A DNA stretch of 36,521 bases from Enhygromyxa salina (GTDB taxonomy: Bacteria; Myxococcota_A; Polyangia; Nannocystales; Nannocystaceae), in contig NZ_PVNL01000014.1 of the NCBI RefSeq assembly GCF_002994635.1, forward strand, positions 1-36,521, given 5' to 3'. Each line of letters begins with the position of its first letter. Positions within the stretch are counted from its first letter, which is position 1. Both the position numbers and the translations under genes were made by a program. A model generated the notes under the pieces. The model saw only the letters and a list, made by a program, of their open reading frames with translations, did not search any database and had not been told where the DNA came from. Of this stretch, positions 1 through 6,896 are shown piece by piece.

Positions 1-783
1 TCTGCCGATCACCGGAGACACCGGGGAGCTTCGGATGGACCTCGCGCTCTCCGCCGAGCTCGAGCAACCGGAACATCGCCGTGCCGGGATCGCGGTGATC
101 GTCGAGGTCCAAAAGCGCATCAACTCGACCAAGCGCTGGCGCCTGTGGGTGTATTGGGCGCTGCTCGCCGAGCAACTGAAGCGAAATACTGCGGTTCTCG
201 TGGTCCCGCTGTCCAAGGCCGTGGGGCGCTGGTCGCGAGGACTCGGGCGTTTGGAGATCCCGATGCGTGAAGGTTTGCTGGTTCTCGACCACGAAAACAT
301 GCCGCGCATCACCGACCTCGAGCTGGCCCGGCTGCGCCCCGCGTTGGTCGTGCTCTCGGCGGTGCTCCACGCGATCAACGGCGACTACGAGATCGCGCAA
401 TTTGCCTGGGGTGTCGCGCTGGATCTCGCGGACGCACGCCGATGGCGCTATGCTGCGATCATCCTGAGCGCCGTACCGCAGCACGAACGTGACCGCATGA
501 TCGGAGACCTGACGATGGAAGAACGCCACGAACTCACGGAACTCGAACTCAACAGCATCGCCTATCACGACGGGCGAGATGACGGCAAGCGCGAGGGCAT
601 GCTGGAGGGCAAGCTGGAAGTCCTCGCGGAGCTCGTGTTCACGATCCTCGAGCTTCGTGAGCTCCCGGTGGACACGGCATCCAGGGCAAAGATCCAAGGC
701 TGCAGCGACGCAGACCTGCTGCAGCGTTGGGCCGCCCGCGCCAAGCAGGCGAGCGAGACCGCGAACATCTTTGACTGAGCTCG
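1..783 (+). repeat. Tandem duplication, left copy
   Basis: Bases 1-783 match 1264-2034 with roughly 98 % identity by eye and one 12-base insertion (599-610). Similarity stops five bases after the stop codon (tgagctc in both). The left limit of the copy is outside the window. Confidence 0.9.
2..778 (+). CDS. Rpn-like PD-(D/E)XK nuclease family protein, copy 1 (5' end outside window)
   Basis: The reading frame is open from the first bases of the window, so the true start lies to the left. It is nearly identical to the complete gene at 1121-2029. The likely nuclease core is visible: an Asp in a short strand (MDLAL), then VIVEVQ, where Glu and Gln fit the E-x-Q/K part of the PD-(D/E)XK motif, then a Lys-rich helix (KRWRLWVYWALL). 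Rpn-type proteins are known as recombination-promoting DNA endonucleases and transposase-like proteins. The assignment to this family is from motif and pattern memory. Compared with copy 2 it carries four extra codons near 599-610, lying between two GAGGGC repeats, which suggests replication slippage. Cellular target is unknown. Confidence 0.7.
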   Translation: MPITGDTGELRMDLALSAELEQPEHRRAGIAVIVEVQKRINSTKRWRLWVYWALLAEQLKRNTAVLVVPLSKAVGRWSRGLGRLEIPMREGLLVLDHENMPRITDLELARLRPALVVLSAVLHAINGDYEIAQFAWGVALDLADARRWRYAAIILSAVPQHERDRMIGDLTMEERHELTELELNSIAYHDGRDDGKREGMLEGKLEVLAELVFTILELRELPVDTASRAKIQGCSDADLLQRWAARAKQASETANIFD

Positions 784-793
784 CGGAGCGTGG

Positions 794-984
794 GTGAGCA
801 CGAGCTCGGCGAGGGGCGACCTCTACGAGTTGAACTTCGCAGTCGAGATCCGCAAGAGCGGCCGGGTCAGCGAGGTTGCGGTAAGCCCCAGCATCACGCG
901 CGGCATGGACGGGTGCATGTCGAAGGTGATCCGACGCGCTGGTTTCCCCACCTTCAGCGGCGATTCGAGTCGATCAAGCTGTAG
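794..984 (+). pseudogene. Fragment of an AgmX/TonB-like C-terminal tail domain
   Basis: The frame starting near 794 reads LYELNFAVEIRKSGRVSEVAV, then an MDGCMSKVIRRAGFPTFSGD segment. This is the layout of the C-terminal domain shared by myxobacterial AgmX/PglI and TonB-like proteins: a strand with I-x-x-x-G-x-V, a Cys followed by a helix, then FP and a short Gly-rich strand. Only about 60 residues remain and no start or upstream region of such a protein is present. A one-base shift near 970 would give the ending RIKL at the stop 982-984. I read it as debris of a larger gene trapped between the two nuclease copies. Confidence in the family is moderate; that it is broken is fairly clear. Confidence 0.5.
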
Positions 985-1010
985 CTGGCCATGCTTCGGG
1001 ACACAGGGGC

Positions 1011-1045
1011 GGCCCGGCAGCGGGCCACTGGCCCGCTGCCGGGCC
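1011..1045. terminator. Perfect 16-bp hairpin, terminator-like
   Basis: Bases 1011-1026 are the exact reverse complement of 1030-1045, with a three-base loop (act). The stem is almost pure G/C. No T run follows, only tcataattccc, so it could be a terminator for the upstream genes or a REP-like palindrome. It lies 76 bases before the ATG of nuclease copy 2 and may insulate it from upstream transcription. Confidence 0.6.
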
Positions 1046-1120
1046 ACTCATAATTCCCACCTCGCCCGAAATCATTGCTAAATCGCCGTGGCACGTAGCT
1101 TGCCTTGGTGGTGCGTCACG

Positions 1121-2029
1121 ATGCCAAGCACACTACACCAAGGAGTTGTCTCGCTGTTCCGCGATGACCCGAGGCTAGCGTTCGACCTGCTGCGGTCAGT
1201 GTTTGGCATCGAGCTGCCGCCACTGACGCAATACACCGATCGCAAGGGAGAGATCGATCGCTATCTGCCGATCACCGGAGACACCGGGGAGCTTCGGATG
1301 GACCTCGCGCTCTCCGCCGAGCTCGAGCAACCGGAACATCGCCGTGCCGGGATCGCGGTGATCGTCGAGGTCCAAAAGCGCATCAACTCGACCAAGCGCT
1401 GGCGCCTGTGGGTCTACTGGGCCCTGCTCGCCGAGCAACTGAAGCGAAATACTGCGGTTCTCGTGGTCCCGCTGTCCAAGGCCGTGGGGCGCTGGTCGCG
1501 AGGGCTCGGGCGTTTGGAGATCCCAATGCGTGAAGGTTTGCTGGTTCTCGACCACGAAAACATGCCGCGCATTACCGCTCTCGAGCTGGCCCGCCTGCGC
1601 CCCGCAATGGTCGTGCTCTCGGCGGTGCTCCACGCGATCAACGGCGACTACGAGATCGCGCAATTTGCCTGGGGTGTCGCGCTGGATCTCGCGGACGCAC
1701 GCCGATGGCGCTATGCTGCGATCATCCTGAGCGCCGTACCGCAGCACGAACGCGAACGCATGATCGGAGACCTGACGATGGAAGAACGCCACGAACTCAC
1801 GGAACTCGAACTCAACAGCATCGCCTATCACGACGGGCGAGATGACGGCAAGCGCGAGGGCAAGCTGGAAGTCCTCGCCGAGCTCGTGTTCACGATCCTC
1901 GAGCTTCGTGAGCTCCCGGTGGACACGGCATCCAGGGCAAAGATCCAAGGCTGCAGCGACGCAGACCTGCTGCAGCGTTGGGCCGCCCGCGCCAAGCAGG
2001 CGAGCGAGACCGTGAACATCTTTGACTGA
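1121..2029 (+). CDS. Rpn-like PD-(D/E)XK nuclease family protein, copy 2 (complete)
   Basis: A 302-residue protein from the ATG at 1121; an in-frame GTG lies at 1088, but MPSTLHQGVVSLF from 1121 matches the usual beginning of this family (MP-x-x-L/H-E/Q, then a helix rich in F and L). Likely catalytic residues are the Asp in RMDLAL (about residue 69), Glu and Gln in VIVEVQ (about 90-92) and nearby Lys/Arg. The central part (ALLAEQLKRNTAVLVV, then KAVGRW) fits the conserved strand and the W-containing motif of large Rpn/DUF-type families common in myxobacteria and actinomycetes. The C-terminal third is charged and helical. Function in the cell is not known; related proteins act as DNA endonucleases that promote recombination. 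Confidence 0.75.
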   Translation: MPSTLHQGVVSLFRDDPRLAFDLLRSVFGIELPPLTQYTDRKGEIDRYLPITGDTGELRMDLALSAELEQPEHRRAGIAVIVEVQKRINSTKRWRLWVYWALLAEQLKRNTAVLVVPLSKAVGRWSRGLGRLEIPMREGLLVLDHENMPRITALELARLRPAMVVLSAVLHAINGDYEIAQFAWGVALDLADARRWRYAAIILSAVPQHERERMIGDLTMEERHELTELELNSIAYHDGRDDGKREGKLEVLAELVFTILELRELPVDTASRAKIQGCSDADLLQRWAARAKQASETVNIFD

Positions 2030-2034
2030 GCTCT
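1264..2034 (+). repeat. Tandem duplication, right copy
   Basis: Right partner of the duplication at 1-783. It covers all of the nuclease gene downstream of codon 48. Substitutions are scattered and include both silent and amino-acid changes (D/A, L/M, D/E, A/V), so the copies have begun to diverge. Confidence 0.9.
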
Positions 2035-2203
2035 CAACCGTAGGTGCCAGGATCACGCAGCAGCGCGGCGACGGCCTCCCGCCGTTCTTGCTCAGCCCCG
2101 CGTCGAGCAGCGCGTCGACGATCTCCCTGAACCCGCGGTGGGCGGCGAAGTGCAGCGGCGTGCTGCCAAGCTGAGAATCGGCGAAGATCAGCCATCGCTC
2201 CAC
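2034..2203 (-). pseudogene. Ankyrin-repeat gene fragment with frameshift
   Basis: On the minus strand, GSTPLHFAAHRGFREIVDALLDAG is a textbook ankyrin repeat. After this the frame runs on wrongly through the nuclease gene, but a shift of one base gives a sensible short C-terminus (AEQERREAVAALLRDPGTYG) ending at TGA (2036-2034). Only about one repeat is left, and no full upstream gene exists because the next gene starts at 2221 on the other strand. I read this as the 3' remnant of an ankyrin protein gene, cut at its 5' end and frameshifted. Confidence 0.6.
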
Positions 2204-2220
2204 GCTACCATTGGCGGGTC

Positions 2221-3072
2221 ATGGCCAACCAACTCTGCGCGCGCACGCTTGCGATTGTCTGGTTGTTTGTCCCCGCCTCAGCCTGCGCCAGCTCGGGCAG
2301 CGGCGACGGGCCCAAACAAACGACAGAATCGACCACCAGTAGTGGCGACGGCGACGGCGATCCGGGCACTGGCGATGGCGAGGGCGACCCCGACGACACA
2401 AGCATTGGGTGCACGCAGGACGTCGCCGAGATCACCCTGATCACCGACGACGGCATCGAGCTCGCCGCGGACCTCTACCTGCCCGGCGAGGTCACGACCA
2501 CGGCGCTACTGCTCCACATGATCCCACCCAACGACAAGCGCAACTACCCGCCGGGCTTCATCGCGTTGCTCGCCGAGGACCACGGGCTCAACGTCATCAA
2601 CGTCAACCGCCGCGGCGCGCCGGGCTCGGGTGGCGAGTCCGAGGACGGCTACATCGGCGAGACCGCGCGGCTCGACGCGAAGGCAGCGATCGACTTCATG
2701 GCCGATCATCCGTGCGCCAATGGCAGCGTGGTGATCGTCGGGGCCAGCAACGGGACCACTGGCGCGCTCGACATGGCCCTCTACGCCACCGAGCAGGCTC
2801 GCTACGATCCGCCGACCCGCATGGTGTTTCTCAGTCCTGGCCAGTACACGGAGAACCAGACCTCGCTCGAGGCCAACCTCGACGCGCTCGTCTCGATCCC
2901 GACCATGTTTGCGTACCCGAGCGGTGAGGCGGCGTGGAACCAAGCTGTCCAGGCGTACGCGCCCGCGTCGTGGAGCTTCGTCGAGTACGCCGCGGGCTCG
3001 CACGGGACCGGGCTGTTCACGTCGAACCCAGAGTCGATCGCGGCGGTCGCCAGCTACGTCGCCGGACGGTGA
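2221..3072 (+). CDS. Lipoprotein of the alpha/beta-hydrolase fold
   Basis: A 283-residue protein. Residues 1-21 form a signal peptide ending in a lipobox-like PASAC, so Cys22 is probably lipidated. Residues 31-60 are a low-complexity Ser/Thr and GDGDGD linker. The hydrolase domain follows: a strand and LLLHMIPP region (about 95-105), a NRRGAPGSG oxyanion-type loop (about 129-137), the nucleophile elbow GASNG with Ser176, and a late GSHGTG that offers the catalytic His (about residue 263). An acidic residue in the PSGEAAW segment may complete the triad. The protein probably sits on an outer surface or in the periplasm as an esterase or peptidase-like enzyme; the substrate cannot be told. It is transcribed towards the kinase gene, with only 16 bases between stops. 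Confidence 0.75.
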   Translation: MANQLCARTLAIVWLFVPASACASSGSGDGPKQTTESTTSSGDGDGDPGTGDGEGDPDDTSIGCTQDVAEITLITDDGIELAADLYLPGEVTTTALLLHMIPPNDKRNYPPGFIALLAEDHGLNVINVNRRGAPGSGGESEDGYIGETARLDAKAAIDFMADHPCANGSVVIVGASNGTTGALDMALYATEQARYDPPTRMVFLSPGQYTENQTSLEANLDALVSIPTMFAYPSGEAAWNQAVQAYAPASWSFVEYAAGSHGTGLFTSNPESIAAVASYVAGR

Positions 3073-3088
3073 TCGAGCGACCGGCGAT

Positions 3089-4603
3089 TCACTGATTCGC
3101 GCGCAGCCGGGTCACCGTCAGCGTGCCGGAGACATCGTCGGCTGCCGAGGTCCAGGTCCCGCTGCCGTCGGGCGAGATCAACCAGGTCCCCTCGATGTTG
3201 CGCCCCACGACCTTGTAGTGGAGCTGCGCCGAGCCGTCGTCCGCGACCGCGCCGTCGACATCGAAGCGCCATCGCTCCTTGCCGTCGAGCAGCTTGCGGC
3301 CGGTCCCGCTGAGCGCACAGCCCTCGACGTCGACGCTCACCTCGTTCAACGAGCTTCCCCCGACCCAGCTGGCCTTGATCGCCTTGGTGGCGACGGTGCG
3401 GAGCTCCCACGACCCCCGCCACTGCCCGGCCACGCCCTTGCACGCGCCTGGCTTCACTGGCTCAGGTGCCTGCGCCGAGGCCGGGGCCGCCAGCTCATTG
3501 GTGGGCGCCGGGTCATCACTGGGCGGCGCTCGCGGGTCCAGGAGCGGACCAATGAAGATCCACCCGAGGACCAGCGCGACCACCAGTCCGCCCGCGACCA
3601 GGGTCGGCGCGATCCATCGCGCGGGCCGCTGGGGCCGAGTCGCTTCGGCGACGATCGCGATCGTGTCGAATTTGGCTTGTTGCGGGGCCGGTCGAGTGTT
3701 GGACGCCGCGTAGCTGGCTGGAGGTGCCGGAGCCGATGGCTGCGCAGCGACGGTCGGTGCGAATCGAAGCGCCCCAAGGGTCGCGAGCACCTCGTTCGCG
3801 TCCCGCGGCCGCGCGTTCGGATCCTTCTCGAGCAAGCGCATGATCAGCTGCTCTGCAGGGGGCGGCAGCTGCTGGCGGGCGTAGTCCGGCAGCTGTGGCG
3901 TCGGTGCGGTGCACAGCTGCTCCAACAACAGCCGCGGGGAGTCGGCGTCGAACGGCCCCCGCCCGGCCAGCAGCTCCCACATGACCAGGCCGAGCGCGAA
4001 CAGATCCGAGCGGCCATCGACGGACCGCGCGTCGATCTGCTCGGGGCTCATGTACCGAAGAGTTCCGGCGGGGTTGTTTGTCGTGTTCCCCGCCATGGTC
4101 TGCACGATCTTGGCGATCCCGAAGTCCATGACCTTCACGCGGCCGTCGGCGAGGCGCATGACATTCTCGGGCTTGAGGTCGCGGTGAATGACCGCCGGCT
4201 CGCGCGAGTGGGCGACCCGCAGCGCCGAAGCGATCTGCCACGCGTAGCTGGCGACCTCGGTCCACGGCAGCGCGCCGCGTGCGTTCAGCAGCTCGCGCAG
4301 CGTCTGACCCTCGAGGTACTCGAGCGCCATGACCAGCTGGCCCTCGATCTCTGCACAGTGCAGGCAGCGGACGATGTGCGGGTCGTCGAGGCTGGCGAGG
4401 ATCCCCATCTCGGCCACGAACTGGCGGCGACCCTGGCCGGTGCCGCTGAGCTCGCTGCGCAGGATCTTCAGCGCCACGCGGCGGCGCGATAGCTGCTCCT
4501 CCGCCTCGTAGACCGTGCCCATCCCGCCCTGGCCGAGCACCCGAAGGATCACGTAGTCGCCGAACGGCCGCCGCTGATCGGGAGTGGGGTCGCTGCTGTG
4601 CAT
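3089..4603 (-). CDS. Membrane-anchored Ser/Thr protein kinase (Hanks type)
   Basis: I chose the ATG at 4603, giving 504 residues; the longer frame upstream lacks family character. The kinase domain spans about 16-280: Gly-rich loop GQGGMG (24-29), ATP-binding VALK (Lys46), catalytic HRDLKPEN (Asp142), DFG (160-162), SPE (186-188). The activation loop holds several Thr and Asn residues (TNNPAGT), fitting autophosphorylation. A Pro/Ala-rich linker is followed by one membrane span (331-352) and a C-terminal domain of about 150 residues outside the membrane. It has alternating strands (GQWRGSWEL, GSGTWTS) and could be a sensor. Such eukaryote-like kinases are abundant in myxobacteria. It is divergent from the surface protein gene at 4819, which might share its control region. 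Confidence 0.93.
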   Translation of the reverse strand: MHSSDPTPDQRRPFGDYVILRVLGQGGMGTVYEAEEQLSRRRVALKILRSELSGTGQGRRQFVAEMGILASLDDPHIVRCLHCAEIEGQLVMALEYLEGQTLRELLNARGALPWTEVASYAWQIASALRVAHSREPAVIHRDLKPENVMRLADGRVKVMDFGIAKIVQTMAGNTTNNPAGTLRYMSPEQIDARSVDGRSDLFALGLVMWELLAGRGPFDADSPRLLLEQLCTAPTPQLPDYARQQLPPPAEQLIMRLLEKDPNARPRDANEVLATLGALRFAPTVAAQPSAPAPPASYAASNTRPAPQQAKFDTIAIVAEATRPQRPARWIAPTLVAGGLVVALVLGWIFIGPLLDPRAPPSDDPAPTNELAAPASAQAPEPVKPGACKGVAGQWRGSWELRTVATKAIKASWVGGSSLNEVSVDVEGCALSGTGRKLLDGKERWRFDVDGAVADDGSAQLHYKVVGRNIEGTWLISPDGSGTWTSAADDVSGTLTVTRLRANQ

Positions 4604-4818
4604 CGGAGGGGAGCTGCGGGACCGCCAGCATACACGAGCCTTCACGTGCTTTTTTGGAGATGGCTCCAGCGTCGCGCCAAAGCTGGGCCAAAATTGTGGT
4701 CGAAGGCGCGCAGCCGCGCAGCTCACGGAGCACTCGAGCCGCGTGATCGCCGAGCCGCACCTCCAAGCTCAAATACTGTTTGCTTGTGACCTCCCGGCAC
4801 TGGTGGGATGATCGGGTC

Positions 4819-6804
4819 ATGACTCGCTTACGTCTGCCTAGCCTCGCGCTCATGCTGCCGTGTGTCTCGCTGATCGGCATCGCCGGATGCAACGACGACA
4901 CCCCGGGCACCGACACCCCCGTGTTCGAGACGGACTCGGGCGACGGCGACGGAGATGGAGACGGCGACGGAGATGGCGACGGCGACGGCGACCCGGCGGG
5001 CGACGGCGACGGCGAGCCCGGTGAGTGTGTCAGCGGGCAAGAGCTGTGCACCGACGAAGGCCACGAGATCTGTGTAGACGGCAGCTGGGAAGCCGACCCG
5101 TGTGCGGCCGACACCTTCTGCAACGCGGACACGGGCGCCTGTGAATCCTGCGTGTGTGTCCCCGGTGAAGAGGGCGTCTGCGCCGACGACAGCACCATCG
5201 AGGTCTGCAACGACGAGTGCTCCGGTTGGGACACGAGCGCGTGCGTCGACAGCGTCTGCATCGTCGACGCCTGCGTCGATCTGATCTGCTCCCCCGGCTC
5301 GCCCTACTGCACCAGCGACGACACCTTCCACGTCTGCAGCGACAACGGCACGGAGTTCAGCGCTGAGCAAGAGTGCCCCGGCAACGAAGTTTGCTTTGGC
5401 GGCGAGTGTGTCGACGCCTGCGAGAAGGCGGAGCTGGTCAAGTCCAGCGTCGGCTGCGAGTTCTGGGCGGTCGACATGTCGAACCAGCCGCCGCGCGACG
5501 CGTTCACCTACGCGATCTCCGTGGCCAACCCCAGCGAGGACGACGTCGCGACCGTCAAGATCTGGGACAAGCGGATCGGCGCCCAGACCGTCATCATCCA
5601 GGACACCGTGGGCCCGCGCGAGTCCAAGGTCTTCAACGTCTCGGGCTCGCACGCTGGCTTCACCAGCTACTACAACGGCATGGACGCGGGCATCCTGACC
5701 AGCGGCATCGCAACCGGCACCGCGTTTCGGGTCGAGACCGACATCCCGGTCGTGGCCACCCAGTTCAACCCGATCGGCGGCGCGAGCAGCATCACCTCCG
5801 ACGCGTCGTTATTGCTGCCGACCCACTCGCTCGGCAGTGAGTACATCCACCTCGCGTGGGCCTTGGGCTACGGCGGGGGCTCGGCCCTCAACGTGATCGC
5901 GACCGAGAACGACACCACCGTCACGATCACGCCCCACGTCAACACCCCGGCCGGCTCGGGCGGGCTGCCGGCGATGGTCGCCAACCAGCCCACGCAGATC
6001 GTCCTCGACGCCTACGACTACATTCAGATCGGCATCGTCGACCAAAACATGGAGGACCAGCTGCAGAGCATGAGCGGCTCGCGGATCGAGTCCGACAAGC
6101 CCGTCGCCGTGTTTGGCGGTCACTCCTGCGCCAACGTCCCCGACGAGGTCGTCAACGGCTGCGATCACGTCGAAGAGCAGATCTTCCCGCTCGAGACCTG
6201 GGGCAACGAGTACGTGGCCTCGCGCAACCCGATCCGCGACATGGAGCCGATGCGCTGGCGGATCATCGCCAGCAAGGACGACACCGTCATCAACTTCGAG
6301 CCCCCGATCTCGCTCGGCGCCCAGATCATCCTCGACGGCGGCGACATGGTCGAGTTCGACGACCAGCAAGACTTCTTCGTGTCGGCCGACGATCCGATCT
6401 TGATGGCCGGCTACATGTACGGTTGCTCGTCGGTGACCGCGCCCTGCATCGGCGATCCCTACATGGTCCTCATGGTCCCGGTCGAGCAGTACCGCACCGA
6501 CTACGTGTTCTTGGTCGACGACTCCTACGTTCAGGACTTCGCCAAGCTGGTCCGCCCCGCGGGCGTCGAAGTCAACGTCGAGTGCCTCGGCGGCCCGGTC
6601 CCCGACAATCGCTGGACGCCGATTGGAAACAGCGACTGGGAGTGGGCGACGATCGACATGAACCCCGGCGAGGCCATGTGCACGGCCGGCACCAACCAGG
6701 CGAGCTCGGTGCAGGGCTTTGGGGTGATCGTGAGTGGTCAGTCGAGCTTCGCCAGCTACGCGTACCCCGGCGGCCTCTCGCTCGGCGAGATCAATCCGCT
6801 GTAA
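4819..6804 (+). CDS. IgGFc-binding-like surface lipoprotein
   Basis: From the ATG at 4819 the protein has 661 residues. Signal peptide 1-23 ends in a lipobox (IAGC, Cys24). Next comes an uninterrupted GD repeat (about 41-58) with an adjacent GDGDGEPGE stretch. Residues 70-205 are Cys-rich with regularly spaced pairs (CVSGQELC, CVCVPGEEGVC), probably small disulfide-bonded modules. The remainder (about 210-661) resembles the N-terminal domain of IgGFc-binding proteins: GCEFWAVDM at its start, FTYAISVANPSED, VFGGHSCANVP, and SFASYAYPGG near the end. In myxobacteria these are predicted surface or matrix proteins of unknown ligand. The name is inherited from the animal family and does not imply antibody binding here. 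It is followed by a strong hairpin at 6822-6854. Confidence 0.82.
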   Translation: MTRLRLPSLALMLPCVSLIGIAGCNDDTPGTDTPVFETDSGDGDGDGDGDGDGDGDGDPAGDGDGEPGECVSGQELCTDEGHEICVDGSWEADPCAADTFCNADTGACESCVCVPGEEGVCADDSTIEVCNDECSGWDTSACVDSVCIVDACVDLICSPGSPYCTSDDTFHVCSDNGTEFSAEQECPGNEVCFGGECVDACEKAELVKSSVGCEFWAVDMSNQPPRDAFTYAISVANPSEDDVATVKIWDKRIGAQTVIIQDTVGPRESKVFNVSGSHAGFTSYYNGMDAGILTSGIATGTAFRVETDIPVVATQFNPIGGASSITSDASLLLPTHSLGSEYIHLAWALGYGGGSALNVIATENDTTVTITPHVNTPAGSGGLPAMVANQPTQIVLDAYDYIQIGIVDQNMEDQLQSMSGSRIESDKPVAVFGGHSCANVPDEVVNGCDHVEEQIFPLETWGNEYVASRNPIRDMEPMRWRIIASKDDTVINFEPPISLGAQIILDGGDMVEFDDQQDFFVSADDPILMAGYMYGCSSVTAPCIGDPYMVLMVPVEQYRTDYVFLVDDSYVQDFAKLVRPAGVEVNVECLGGPVPDNRWTPIGNSDWEWATIDMNPGEAMCTAGTNQASSVQGFGVIVSGQSSFASYAYPGGLSLGEINPL

Positions 6805-6821
6805 GCAAGATCACCAGTCGC

Positions 6822-6854
6822 GCGCGGGCGCCTCGGCTGTCGAGGCGCCCGCGC
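6822..6854 (+). terminator. 14-bp perfect hairpin after the IgGFc-like gene
   Basis: Bases 6822-6835 pair perfectly with 6841-6854 around a five-base loop (gctgt). It starts 18 bases after the stop codon at 6804 and lies 43 bases before the next ATG. The following bases are tcgtatctgg, so there is no clean T tract, but stem strength and position fit an intrinsic terminator in a GC-rich genome. Confidence 0.7.
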
Positions 6855-6896
6855 TCGTATCTGGCGAGCGACGCAGGCATCGGTGATACTCCGGGC

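Noticed and set aside
1196..2033. Minus-strand frame of the ankyrin fragment continuing into the nuclease gene
   Set aside because: After the ankyrin repeat the sequence is simply antisense of the nuclease gene and has no domain character.
5856..6896. Plus-strand upstream extension of the first FG-GAP frame
   Set aside because: It overlaps the IgGFc-like gene in another frame and is rich in Arg, as shadow frames of GC-rich genes are. The lipoprotein signal begins at 6897.
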